Source: Paenibacillus swuensis (GTDB lineage Bacteria > Bacillota > Bacilli > Paenibacillales > DY6). Taken from it: a stretch of 64,000 nt of DNA. Shown one piece after another: positions 17,215 to 25,688 of this stretch. The stretch is from the NCBI RefSeq assembly GCF_001644605.1, contig NZ_CP011388.1, positions 4,693,501-4,757,500 of the forward strand, given 5' to 3'. The notes below the pieces were generated by a model that did no database searches, was not told the origin of the DNA, and saw nothing but the letters and a program-made list of their open reading frames with translations. Within the stretch, counting starts at the first letter, position 1. Each line of letters starts with the position of its first letter. The translations under genes and the position numbers were made by a program.

Positions 17215-19038
17215 TTATCCCCCTGTTACATTCAATTCTTCATGATTTGCGGAACCGGACGTTTGCGGAAGCACAATGACAACTTCGGTCCCCTGCGGTA
17301 TACGTTTACGATAATAAAGCCCGTAATCCTGCCCGAAATGCAGCCGAATACGCTGTGTCACATTCCTTATCCCGTAACCTAGAGAAGCATCCGCTTTCTC
17401 ATCGTTCAAGAGCTTCTCAATCGGTTCGAGTTTAAGCTCTTTGAATCCGTTATCCTCCACTCTCAGCTCCACTTGCTCCCCGGAAAGCCTTCCCCAAACG
17501 CGAATCTCACCATCTTCTTCCATATGCTTGATGCCGTGGAGAATGGCGTTCTCAATTAACGGCTGCAAGCTGATTTTGGGTATCAGATAGCCTTGAATTT
17601 CTTCAGGGACGTCCCAATGAATACTAAACTTGTAATCATAGCGTTGTTGCTGCAATTTCGTATAAGCCCGCGCATGCTCAAGTTCTTCTCCGATTGTAAT
17701 TAACTCTCTGCCGCGGCTTAAACTGATTTTCATCAGCTTGGACAGATCTTTAATCATTTCCGCCGATTCGTTGTTTCCTTCCAAGGAGCTTTTCCAATAT
17801 ATACTTTCCAGGGTGTTGTACAGCAGGTGCGGATTTATTTGTTCATACAAAATCTGCAGCTGTGCTTCCTTCTGCTTGATCTCCATCTGGTACTGATCCT
17901 GAATCAGGCTGTTCAGCCTGCGAGCCATATCATACATGGAGGTGATGAGGATTCCCACTTCATCATCCCTGTTTTTGGCGGGCGTTTCCGGAATACGTTT
18001 GCCGGGTACATAGGAACGCACGAACATAGCCAACTTCTGCAGCGGCGTCATCAACGACCGCCAGAAATAGGTGATGAGGATACATCCGAAGAGGCCATAA
18101 GCGACGGAAATCATCAAGATTACCCGTTTCAATTCATTTTGCTGCTGTAACAAGGAGCGTACAGGCAATTTGTAAATCAGATTGTGATGCAGAACAGAGT
18201 TGTTATTGATGATATAAATATGTTCTTCATCCATGTAATGCACGGCTTTGCCCCCGGTTTGCGGAAGCGCTGCCCCGGAGGGAAGTTCTAACGGCATTCC
18301 CAAACGATACCTCTCGCTGGAAGCCAGAATGATATGATTCGGGTCCGTTACGTACATTTCCCCATCAGGCAAATTCACCGATTTCAGCGATTCTCCGACT
18401 TTATCCTCCATCCTGGTCACCACCAGAACACCAATGACGCCGTTGCTTTGCGTAACATTGTTTACCGCTCGTATGTATGCAAGTGTCTTCTGATCCGCAA
18501 ACGCTTCGTTGCTGTCTATGACCTCCATAAAGCCCTTCCCTTTACGCGCAACGGCTTTATCATACCAATCCGGTTTATTGGATTCTGTGAAGAAATATAC
18601 TCCTGTCGGTGTCATCTGGATTTTCGGGGCAAAAAAATAATAGTCCTTCGGATCATACACATAAAAAGAGTAATAGACGGGATCCGTTCCCTTCGCACCG
18701 GTGGAGTAAGCATTCAGCAAGTCCTCCATCGCTCTGTATTTCGTTACCCGCTCCAACACGTCGTCTTCCCCGTTTGCAATGAGCTGCTGAGTCGTGGTGC
18801 TGCGGATTAATGTGCTTGTCACTTTAGTAACCGTATCCATATCCCTGCTGATCAAGGTAAGACTCTGCTTATTCAACTCGGCGTACGCATCGGTTACATG
18901 TTTTTTAAGAATCTGCTCCGCCTTGGCGTTTCCATACCAGTGCAGAAACAGGATCGGACTGACCATCATCAGAAACAGCAGAATAAGCTGCTGATTAATC
19001 TTCATTCTTGTTAAGGGATTCCGTAGTCCCGCGAGCAT
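17215..19038 (-). CDS. Sensor histidine kinase, YesM type
   Basis: Membrane sensor kinase, 607 residues from ATG 19038, eight bases after a perfect AGGAGG at 19047-19052. A GTG at 19047 in the same frame overlaps that site and is rejected. Layout: membrane segment near residues 17-37 (QQLILLFLMMVSPILFLHW), a ~260-residue extracellular sensor domain, a second membrane segment near 305 (VILMISVAYGLFGCILITYF), HAMP, the His_kinase motif INPHLLYNTLESIYW and a HATPase_c domain (LIENAILHGI, SLGYGIRNV). The regulator gene follows four bases later. It probably senses extracellular carbohydrate, directly or via the lipoprotein. Confidence 0.95.
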   Translation of the reverse strand: MLAGLRNPLTRMKINQQLILLFLMMVSPILFLHWYGNAKAEQILKKHVTDAYAELNKQSLTLISRDMDTVTKVTSTLIRSTTTQQLIANGEDDVLERVTKYRAMEDLLNAYSTGAKGTDPVYYSFYVYDPKDYYFFAPKIQMTPTGVYFFTESNKPDWYDKAVARKGKGFMEVIDSNEAFADQKTLAYIRAVNNVTQSNGVIGVLVVTRMEDKVGESLKSVNLPDGEMYVTDPNHIILASSERYRLGMPLELPSGAALPQTGGKAVHYMDEEHIYIINNNSVLHHNLIYKLPVRSLLQQQNELKRVILMISVAYGLFGCILITYFWRSLMTPLQKLAMFVRSYVPGKRIPETPAKNRDDEVGILITSMYDMARRLNSLIQDQYQMEIKQKEAQLQILYEQINPHLLYNTLESIYWKSSLEGNNESAEMIKDLSKLMKISLSRGRELITIGEELEHARAYTKLQQQRYDYKFSIHWDVPEEIQGYLIPKISLQPLIENAILHGIKHMEEDGEIRVWGRLSGEQVELRVEDNGFKELKLEPIEKLLNDEKADASLGYGIRNVTQRIRLHFGQDYGLYYRKRIPQGTEVVIVLPQTSGSANHEELNVTGG

Positions 19039-19134
19039 CCGATGCACCTCCTGCCTGTTATTTATAATATATCAAAATAAAACGGTTTCAGGAGAAACTC
19101 GTAATAATACACATCATTTACGTAATAACAACCA

Positions 19135-19162
19135 TAAGCCCCCATCCGGAGATAGGGGCTTT
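19135..19162 (-). terminator. Probable terminator after the methyltransferase-like gene
   Basis: AAGCCCC and GGGGCTT pair over a 13-14 base loop, about 17 bases past the stop of the 19180 gene. The T tract on the minus strand is poor, so the call is moderate. Confidence 0.55.
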
Positions 19163-19179
19163 CTCTGATTCCTACATAA

Positions 19180-20721
19180 CTAGTTCAACAAAAGCAACAG
19201 GGATAATGCTCCCTCGTGTTCGGCATCTAAGCTCAGTGTGCGCAAGACAAATTTCTTAGCCCTCTCCTCGTCTCCAAGCTCATAGCTGGAGATTGCAACG
19301 GCATAACCTACTTCGGGTTCGGTTGTCTCCTCTGCTTCAGCCTGGTTGAAGAAGGTCATGGCTTCCTCATACCGCTCCATCTGATATAGCAGCATGCCGC
19401 TTCTCAGAGCCAGATTCGAATGCTTCGCAACTTGATAAAACCCTTGCCACATCTGTTGAATACCGTATACAACGTCTTTGGATTCTTCCTCGCTTGCGGT
19501 TAACACCAGCACGGACAACCGGTACGCACATTGGGAAAACCATTCGGCATCGTAACGTCCCAGCCTCCAGAACGTAAGGATTTGTGAGAGATCCAGCGTA
19601 TTTAACTGATCATCAAACCATAGCTTCATGTTGAAGAAATCATCCGGTCCGAAGCTTTCAATCGACCGCCGATAAGCTAGCCGGGTAGAACCATAAGCTG
19701 ATGGATCCTCCAACATAAGAATACAACCGACATTCAAGTTTCGGTAATGATGCGGAGTAAATAAAGCCAGAGCTCCCCGGCTTTCCAAAGTATGTTGGAT
19801 GGCGTGGTAGTTCGCCGTTAGGGAGAAGCTGCCGTGATGAACGAAGTCAGGAGGCGGAGCGAATGCCCAATGGTCCAGCCGGTGAACTCCCTTATCCGCC
19901 GTCAGAAGCACAAATCCTTCCTGTGACAATCGACCCAGCCGCTCCAGACAAGAAAGCCCCACAGAGGGAAATAAAATATGGGAATCTTCAAGCTCCCGTT
20001 TGTATAATGCAATGATTTCCGAATAGGCGTATGAATCTTGCTCATACTCCGGAGATTTACGGTAATGGTATTCCGGAATGATGCGTTCCATCATCTCAGG
20101 GGTGGCTTCCTGCGTTCCTTCCGGCAGGATTAAAGACACATCGCAAGCATAAATCTGTCCTTCCCCCACATACAACAGGTCCTGTGGAATGCTGTCAAAG
20201 AAGTAATTGGCTACGATGAGCAACGGTTGCTTTAAGTCCCCGGGGGTGATTCGATGACCGGATTCAACCAGAAACAATTCGGTGTCGCTCACGGCATCAA
20301 ACGTAGCGAAGTCCAGCCATCCCCGCTCCACGTAAGGAATCAGTTTAGGATGTTCACGCCAATGCGAGATATTACGCTCAGCCAGATCGCTCATCACATA
20401 GCGAAACGGCGGAAGCCTCATTCCCGCAAGCTCAATTAATTGGCGAAGTTCATCCAACACATGAAAGGCCAAAAGACCGGAGCCCGCGCCAAGCTCGAGC
20501 ATGGTTACAGGCTCCGCCCCGTGACCCATGATGGCCCGGTCTTGCAAAAACGCGAACAGGATTTCGGCATAGGCTGCAGCAATCATCGGATTGCTGGTGA
20601 TAAATTGGGGAACTTGATCGTTACGCCAAGCTTCGACACCTTGGTTCTCGTAGTAGGCCCGTTGCAATGCCCATAGCGGAGAGTCGCTGAAAGGAAATAC
20701 AGGTTGTTTCGATGAAGTCAT
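19180..20721 (-). CDS. MidA-like SAM-dependent methyltransferase with C-terminal TPR-like repeats
   Basis: A 513-residue soluble protein. The SAM-binding motif LELGAGSG (about residue 76) is followed by the acidic turn VMSDLAERN and by LLIVANYFFDSIPQDLL, which parallels the ANE-x-FDA-x-P motif of the MidA/NDUFAF7 (Methyltransf_28) family. The last ~130 residues contain tandem helical pairs (LALRSGMLLYQMERYEEAMTF, VGYAVAISSYELGDEERAKK) typical of TPR repeats, an addition I do not associate with standard MidA. The substrate is unknown; NDUFAF7 methylates an Arg in complex I, but transferring that role here would be speculation. It starts 14 bases after the DUF218 gene ends, on the same strand, so both are probably one operon. 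The start has only a weak ribosome site (GCGGGTAGAGAC). Confidence 0.7.
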   Translation of the reverse strand: MTSSKQPVFPFSDSPLWALQRAYYENQGVEAWRNDQVPQFITSNPMIAAAYAEILFAFLQDRAIMGHGAEPVTMLELGAGSGLLAFHVLDELRQLIELAGMRLPPFRYVMSDLAERNISHWREHPKLIPYVERGWLDFATFDAVSDTELFLVESGHRITPGDLKQPLLIVANYFFDSIPQDLLYVGEGQIYACDVSLILPEGTQEATPEMMERIIPEYHYRKSPEYEQDSYAYSEIIALYKRELEDSHILFPSVGLSCLERLGRLSQEGFVLLTADKGVHRLDHWAFAPPPDFVHHGSFSLTANYHAIQHTLESRGALALFTPHHYRNLNVGCILMLEDPSAYGSTRLAYRRSIESFGPDDFFNMKLWFDDQLNTLDLSQILTFWRLGRYDAEWFSQCAYRLSVLVLTASEEESKDVVYGIQQMWQGFYQVAKHSNLALRSGMLLYQMERYEEAMTFFNQAEAEETTEPEVGYAVAISSYELGDEERAKKFVLRTLSLDAEHEGALSLLLLLN

Positions 20722-20735
20722 GTCTCTACCCGCTT

Positions 20736-21500
20736 CTACATAATATTGGCTTGAAATTTACCCAGCAACTCTTTTAATCCGGCTTGAACGGAATTGAACC
20801 CCAGACCGGACGGAATGAAATCGAATAAGGTCCAATGGTGTTTCACCGGTGGTTGATATAAGGTCGGCAAAGGAGTTACTTGCACACCCTGCTGTTTAAA
20901 CAGTTCCACCGCTCTTGGAATATGCCAAGATGATGCGACAAGAAGCGGTTTCTTAAAACCGTTTCTCTGCATGATCACTTTCGATTCTCTTGCATTCTCA
21001 AGTGTAGTTCTGCTCTTGTTATCCAGAATAATCATCTTCTCCGGTATATTCATCGCCATCAGGTATCGCTTGGAAATATCGGCTTCATTCCCTGCCCATC
21101 CGACACCCAGTCCCTTACCGCCCGATAAAATAATGGGCACCTTCAGTTTCTGGTAAAGCTTCATGGTAACCAGAACATTTAAGGCCGTCGCTGATTTCAG
21201 TTCACCCTGATCGTCAACACTCCGCGCATCCATGATCGCTCCTTCGCCTAACATGACAATCACATCGCCGGAAATTTCATCAGGATATGTTAATTGTTTG
21301 TCGATTTGCTTCGTTAACATGGCGCCCACAAATGAAATGCTGGAAAGATAGTACATGATCGAAATAAACATTAACAGATAAGATAAACCTCTCTTGCTAT
21401 TGAAAAAAGTGTACACGGTAAGTCCTACCAGCATCAGCCAGAGTAACGCCGGCGGAAACAATAAAGAATATATGATTTTCACCAAGTAAGCCGCATCCAT
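20736..21500 (-). CDS. DUF218 (YdcF/SanA/ElyC-like) membrane protein
   Basis: A 254-residue protein with two or three N-terminal membrane segments (YSLLFPPALLWLMLVGLTVY, LSYLLMFISIMYYLSSISF) and a DUF218 domain from about residue 78: DVIVMLGEGA, LSGGKG, and SSWHIPRAVELFKQQG, the usual family signatures. Related proteins such as SanA and ElyC affect envelope barrier and peptidoglycan precursor use, but the biochemical activity is unsettled. It precedes the methyltransferase-like gene by 14 bases. Confidence 0.85.
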   Translation of the reverse strand: MDAAYLVKIIYSLLFPPALLWLMLVGLTVYTFFNSKRGLSYLLMFISIMYYLSSISFVGAMLTKQIDKQLTYPDEISGDVIVMLGEGAIMDARSVDDQGELKSATALNVLVTMKLYQKLKVPIILSGGKGLGVGWAGNEADISKRYLMAMNIPEKMIILDNKSRTTLENARESKVIMQRNGFKKPLLVASSWHIPRAVELFKQQGVQVTPLPTLYQPPVKHHWTLFDFIPSGLGFNSVQAGLKELLGKFQANIM

Positions 21501-21575
21501 GGGTACACCCCGCTCCGTTCAAGATGCGTCTATTCTATCATTAGATCCTGTGAACGTCATGGGACTCTTAACCCA

Positions 21576-22619
21576 TTAGGTGGTCGCGGCACCCTCTGCA
21601 GCAAGCGCGCGGAAGTCCAAATCAACCAAGGTTTGTCCATGGATAATTCGTTCTCGGATCTCAGTATACCAAGTCTTGAGACGCTCAGGCATCGACTCGA
21701 CGTCCCTCTTCTTGCGAAGCACCAAATACAAGATGATGTCTCTCAGCTGAAGAAATAGCGGCAGAACATCCAACCACGCCGGCGATAAAGTGAATTCCTC
21801 GCTATAGCCTTCCCAGAATGCCTTGAAATACACTCTAGCAAACGCGGAGCGATCTTCGCCATAGTTCGCCGGCGCGCCTCTGCTTACACTATAGTATAGA
21901 GGGATTGCCACATCGTGGATAAACCAGGTATTCATCGCGTCGTCAAAATCAAACACGGTGATTCGACCTTCATCCGTGAAGAAATTCCCGGAATGTATGT
22001 CGCTGTGAATGAGACCGTAACTCCCGGCAACCTGCGGCAAATCTCTCAACTTCGATATCAGCATCTGAAGTCTTTCGCCTACAATAATGTCTTCCGCCGG
22101 AATAAACGCGCCGGCTCCCGTAATCATCACATCCTCATCCCACGCTAAACGAGGCTGCACCCCGTTAGTCTCAGGGGAGTAAAGCTGTGAAATACGGTGC
22201 ATTCGCCCGGTGACGGCTCCCCATGTTTTGAACAAATGCGTGTTGTATTGGGCTGGATTGTTGGGGTCTGGACGTACGCCTGGTGCTTTATGGAACAGAC
22301 ATGCGATGAAATAGGAAGATCCGGCCTGGATCTTTTCAGCGGACAGACCGTTCAAGGAGGGGATGAAACCCGCTATCTCATTCTCCATACCTGACGAGCT
22401 TAGGAAAGCGATCCAGTCCAGTTCCGAGATCACTTCCGCCAATGAGCGGTGAGAACTGTGTGTCAATCTCAGGATGGTTGGCGTATTCTGCCGATCTGCT
22501 TCATAAACATAGTTTTCAAAATCACCCAACTTGGACCAGCTCCCCCGCGTTAAACCGAACCGGGATGCCGCCTCATTGAGGATGTGCTCGCCAAATAAAA
22601 CTTCTACTTCTTGTTCCAT
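21576..22619 (-). CDS. APH-family phosphotransferase (aminoglycoside/homoserine kinase-like)
   Basis: A cytoplasmic kinase-fold protein of 347 residues. The catalytic loop HSDIHSGNF and metal-binding VFDFDDA (about residues 220-245) are intact, and the N-lobe (SWSKLGDFENYVYEAD) fits the APH fold. The family covers antibiotic kinases, homoserine kinase II, choline kinase and spore-coat CotS-like proteins; nothing here selects one substrate. Start ATG has AAGGAGG upstream. A symmetric 17-bp element just upstream (22640-22656) looks like a repressor site of the YodB type. Confidence 0.85.
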   Translation of the reverse strand: MEQEVEVLFGEHILNEAASRFGLTRGSWSKLGDFENYVYEADRQNTPTILRLTHSSHRSLAEVISELDWIAFLSSSGMENEIAGFIPSLNGLSAEKIQAGSSYFIACLFHKAPGVRPDPNNPAQYNTHLFKTWGAVTGRMHRISQLYSPETNGVQPRLAWDEDVMITGAGAFIPAEDIIVGERLQMLISKLRDLPQVAGSYGLIHSDIHSGNFFTDEGRITVFDFDDAMNTWFIHDVAIPLYYSVSRGAPANYGEDRSAFARVYFKAFWEGYSEEFTLSPAWLDVLPLFLQLRDIILYLVLRKKRDVESMPERLKTWYTEIRERIIHGQTLVDLDFRALAAEGAATT

Positions 22620-22637
22620 TACCTAACCTCCTTAAGC

Positions 22638-22658
22638 TTTACTATATATAATAGTAAA
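22638..22658. promoter_or_regulatory. Palindromic operator, YodB (HxlR family)-like
   Basis: TACTATATATAATAGTA (22640-22656) has perfect arms TACTAT/ATAGTA, extended to 8-bp arms by flanking TT/AA. From memory it agrees with the B. subtilis YodB box at all arm positions. It lies 19-39 bases upstream of the phosphotransferase start and about 105 bases from the divergent small gene. Confidence 0.5.
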
Positions 22659-22762
22659 ATGTTCAACACCTATGATTCATTTTCCTCCCAAGTTTCTTGT
22701 TTCCCGTCTTCTCTCATAGGGTACAAATAATAGAGTCTTAAACTCAGGAGGTGGCAGTACAC

Positions 22763-22957
22763 ATGGGTACAAACCAGAAGAACACGCCAACACGCCAAAG
22801 TGAACAAGACGATCAGAAAGCTCAGTTCAAGCAATTTGTAGAAGGCACAGCGGCAGCCCGGGAGCATCCTGCGCGAAAGGATGAGAAGGCCACGGGAACC
22901 CATCAGTATATGGACGAGCAGAATAAGTTGATAGACCAGCATAATTTGCGAAAATAG
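22763..22957 (+). CDS. Small hydrophilic protein of unknown function
   Basis: A 64-residue protein starting at ATG 22763, eight bases or so after AGGAGGTG; the in-frame GTG at 22751 is part of that ribosome site and is rejected. It is highly charged and Gln-rich (TPTRQSEQDDQKAQFKQF, then GTHQYMDEQNKLIDQH), has no Cys or Trp, no membrane segment and no signal peptide. Composition resembles intrinsically disordered spore or stress proteins, but I do not recognise a family. The strong ribosome site and the perfect terminator right after it argue that it is a real, well-expressed single gene. Confidence 0.75.
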   Translation: MGTNQKNTPTRQSEQDDQKAQFKQFVEGTAAAREHPARKDEKATGTHQYMDEQNKLIDQHNLRK

Positions 22958-22976
22958 AATTGTATATACGCAGAAT

Positions 22977-23010
22977 GAAAGAAACCTCAGCCGCGGCTGA
23001 GGTTTCTTTC
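22977..23010. terminator. Perfect 34-bp palindromic terminator
   Basis: Each 17-base arm reads GAAAGAAACCTCAGCCG; symmetry is exact. It sits between the convergent small gene and the DUF4309 gene and can serve both strands, although neither T tract is long. Confidence 0.85.
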
Positions 23011-23036
23011 GTAAGGTTACAAGGTTTGTCCAGTAC

Positions 23037-23627
23037 TTACTTTCTGGATGAATACACATTGATATGATCGATATGGCCCAATTTGCCTTTGACAACCTTC
23101 ATGGGACCTACAAATTTTAGTTGAAATTCACCTGCATGATACACATAAATTTTGTCCGTCCCGCTAAACCTAATATCTGCAGGCATACCCAGCGCAGAAA
23201 TGACCGCGCTAAAGGTCAAGGATTTGATGCCGTGGTTTGGATCCACATTTTGCCCGAAAGCCCGAAGATCGTACACCACGTCTCCGCTTCCTACACCGAA
23301 AGCAAAGGCGCCTGTACCCATACCAATGTTGTAAAACTCATAATTATTGCCGGCCGAAGGACCTTTGGTAGGTTTTCCCCAGGTTTTGTGCACCGTTGAA
23401 ATGAGGGTTTTGCCAGCGACAAAAGGAGTTCCGGGTATTTTACCTTGTTTAGCTAATGTATATATCCCCTTAATATAACTATTCGGAGCTTGGTTAGCCG
23501 TTGTTGCTGAGACTGGATTTTTGCTTCCTTCCGCGTGAGTTTCAGCAACCGTGGCAAGTGACCCCACAGATATTAAAGCGGCAAGTGTGACTTTAGACCA
23601 TTTGTTCATCAGCATTGTGTTAGTCAC
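23037..23627 (-). CDS. Secreted DUF4309 (YjgB-like) protein
   Basis: A 196-residue exported protein: signal peptide SKVTLAALISVGSLATVAETHA, then a domain with SYIKGIYTLAKQGKIPGTPF, VHKTWGKPTKG, YEFYNIGMGTGAFAFG and ISALGMPADIRF, which matches the DUF4309 pattern of B. subtilis YjgB. The function is unknown. The start is GTG at 23627 with GGAAGGTG nine bases upstream; an ATG at 23615 is a close alternative. Confidence 0.8.
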   Translation of the reverse strand: MTNTMLMNKWSKVTLAALISVGSLATVAETHAEGSKNPVSATTANQAPNSYIKGIYTLAKQGKIPGTPFVAGKTLISTVHKTWGKPTKGPSAGNNYEFYNIGMGTGAFAFGVGSGDVVYDLRAFGQNVDPNHGIKSLTFSAVISALGMPADIRFSGTDKIYVYHAGEFQLKFVGPMKVVKGKLGHIDHINVYSSRK

Positions 23628-23752
23628 CGTTCTTCACCTTCCATTCTTAGTTGTATGATGCTCCTTCATTGTAATAAAGAGTTGCGTCTAACTTGTTTCT
23701 GTATGTTTCAAAATGATATAAACTATGTAAACATTTATATAATAAAATAAAC

Positions 23753-23790
23753 AAAGGACCTGCCGAAAATTCATTGCAAACAGATCCTTT
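23753..23790 (-). terminator. Probable terminator after the collagen-like gene
   Basis: AAAGGACCTG and CAGATCCTTT form a 10-bp stem with one mismatch; the minus-strand side continues into TTTGTTTATTTTATT. Confidence 0.6.
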
Positions 23791-23809
23791 AGTTTAGTTC
23801 AAAATGAAA

Positions 23810-24760
23810 TTAAATCAGTCTCTTGATAACTACAGAAGCGTTCACGTTCGCTTGTGTACCTCCCGCTAATGTTTGTAGCGTCACAGCAGCTGAAGAAGTG
23901 TGATTTCGAAGAGTTAATACATCTCCGGATGCCAGCGCAATAATAGCCTGACCTGTGTTCTGTTGTGTCCCTGCCCCTGAACCATATATGGTACCTGCAA
24001 CCGGGGCACCATTAAGGAATAATCCAAACTGGTTAGGCTCAACACCCGACACAGAGAAATTAATTTCATAATCCCCTGCATTGGTTACTGCTATCTGAGC
24101 AGAACCTGGAGCGTGTGTAATGCCTGGCGTAAGCAGACCGTTTGTGTCAAAAATAACGTCCGCCTCAATAGGTACCACCTGAGCGCCTAAATTATAAATA
24201 TATCCAAATTCAGTTATTCCGCCTGTTCCTGTAGCTCCTGTAGCTCCTGTAGCTCCAGTGGCCCCAGTGGCTCCTGTTGCCCCCGCGGGACCAACGGCCC
24301 CGGTAATTCCTGCAGGGCCAGCAGGTCCGGTTGCCCCTACCGCGCCTGCAACGCCGACACTTCCTGCGACACCTACACTACCTGCGGTACCAACGCTTCC
24401 GGCTGAACCTACCGCACCAGCGGGACCTACAGCTCCGGCTGCACCTACAGCTCCGGCTGCACCTACATTGCCTGCTGAGCCGACAGAACCTACACTACCA
24501 ACTGAACCCGCACTCCCTACGCTACCAGCTGTACCAACGGCTCCGGCGCTGCCTACCGTACCTGCAGCACCAACACTTCCAGCAGCGCCTATCGCCCCTT
24601 GAGGAATAGTTACACGTACAATTTGCTCTTGAACGACAATTTTCTTGCAGCAACATTTGTTTGTTGCTGGATTTTTTTTCTTATGTTTTTTCTTAGTTGG
24701 GCATAGGATGACTGTTTTCTTTTTGCAACCTTTTTTGGGCTTTGGTACAGGACAACCCAT
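23810..24760 (-). CDS. Collagen-like surface/exosporium protein (BclA-like C-terminal domain)
   Basis: A 316-residue protein with three parts. Residues 1-45 are Lys/Cys-rich (KKGCKKKTVILCPTKKKHKK, CCCKK) with no classical signal peptide. About residues 56-182 are Gly-X-Y triplets, mostly a six-residue period G-x-A-G-x-V with little proline, passing into GAT repeats. The C-terminal ~130 residues (EFGYIYNLGAQVV to NVNASVVIKRLI) look like the TNF/C1q-like trimer-forming domain of Bacillus BclA. Such proteins decorate spores. The absence of a BclA-type exosporium leader and the basic, cysteine-rich head are unusual. Start ATG follows GGGAGGTG. I do not see a convincing sigma-K or sigma-E promoter, so spore expression is inference. 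Confidence 0.85.
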   Translation of the reverse strand: MGCPVPKPKKGCKKKTVILCPTKKKHKKKNPATNKCCCKKIVVQEQIVRVTIPQGAIGAAGSVGAAGTVGSAGAVGTAGSVGSAGSVGSVGSVGSAGNVGAAGAVGAAGAVGPAGAVGSAGSVGTAGSVGVAGSVGVAGAVGATGPAGPAGITGAVGPAGATGATGATGATGATGATGTGGITEFGYIYNLGAQVVPIEADVIFDTNGLLTPGITHAPGSAQIAVTNAGDYEINFSVSGVEPNQFGLFLNGAPVAGTIYGSGAGTQQNTGQAIIALASGDVLTLRNHTSSAAVTLQTLAGGTQANVNASVVIKRLI

Positions 24761-24890
24761 GAAGACACCTCCCTAGTGATTTGTTGTATACTACTCCAAT
24801 CATCTAGGGAAGGCATGGACTTATGTCTTGAGAAGCGTAGACGCTTGTCTATTTATTAAAGGAAATAGGCATTGCATATGGTAAATCCAT

Positions 24891-25544
24891 CTATTGTTCC
24901 TCCGCAGGTTCCAGCTCATTACGGGACAACTTCTTTACCGATACCACCTTACCGCTCTGGTCTAGTGCGGTAACAGTAAGGACTTTCCCGGCATGTCGAG
25001 GAACTCTGGCAAGCCATGAATGCTGTTCATCCCTTGGATGGTGAGCACGAATGAGCTGCGGCTCCGCTTCATATTGGGCCCCATCGGAAATGTGTAACTT
25101 GTGAATGTTTTGATTGGTTACAGCACCTAATAAGATGGGGAACGGTGAATCCTGCCGGCCGTTGTATGGCAGATACTCAACAAACAGTCCATCCGATTGC
25201 GCGCCTTGACCTCCCGACATGGATCCTCCCCAAGCCCATTTCCATCCTCGCCACGTCCATCGCACGTGTTCAACATTAAGATCATAATGGTTTTCTTTCA
25301 TAAACCTGCGATAAAGGACAAGGACTCCATTCTCTACAGCTTCTGTGTGAACATATACAGGATATTCGTTATAACTGCGGAACTTCGTAATGGCAGCTTG
25401 CGCTGCTTGTGACTCCGTAGAGTTTATATCCGTTGCATCTTTAATTCTTACTTTTTTAATCTCTTCCGATGACAGAGTGCCCAATATAACTAGGCACATG
25501 GATAAAGTGACGGCCACCAGTCCTATCCAATATTTCCTTTTCAT
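24891..25544 (-). CDS. Membrane-anchored extracytoplasmic protein of unknown function
   Basis: A 217-residue protein starting at ATG 25544 (MKRKYWIGLVAVTLSMCLVI), which gives a clean N-terminal membrane anchor; a longer frame to 25652 adds 36 residues that would precede it and lacks a ribosome site. AAGGAAGCAGGG lies upstream. The remainder is extracytoplasmic, with an odd Trp-rich stretch (VRWTWRGWKWAWGGSMSGG). I do not recognise the family. It is divergent from the glycosyltransferase gene. Confidence 0.65.
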   Translation of the reverse strand: MKRKYWIGLVAVTLSMCLVILGTLSSEEIKKVRIKDATDINSTESQAAQAAITKFRSYNEYPVYVHTEAVENGVLVLYRRFMKENHYDLNVEHVRWTWRGWKWAWGGSMSGGQGAQSDGLFVEYLPYNGRQDSPFPILLGAVTNQNIHKLHISDGAQYEAEPQLIRAHHPRDEQHSWLARVPRHAGKVLTVTALDQSGKVVSVKKLSRNELEPAEEQ

Positions 25545-25688
25545 GATCAACCCTGCTTCCTTACTTCGTATTAGTCTGCTTAAGAGTTCAGTGATAACGT
25601 CTAACCTTTGTACTATATCACATGGCCCAAACCCCCAACTCTTCCTCAACATACTCTACTGTAAACATCAAGGAAAGGGCTGTTGACT

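Noticed and set aside
22670-23095. 141-residue minus-strand open frame
   Set aside because: It runs through the small + strand gene, the perfect terminator and the end of the DUF4309 gene and has no ribosome site.
24258-24609. Open frames rich in Pro/Ala/Thr or Leu/Arg on the plus strand
   Set aside because: They are the complement of the collagen-like repeat and have no start signals.
24610-24816. 68-residue frame overlapping the start of the collagen-like gene
   Set aside because: It is an out-of-phase shadow of the Lys-rich N-terminus and spans that gene's ribosome site.
24830-24850. AAGCGT/ACGCTT inverted repeat as a terminator
   Set aside because: The arms are almost contiguous, the stem is five to six bases and there is no T tract.
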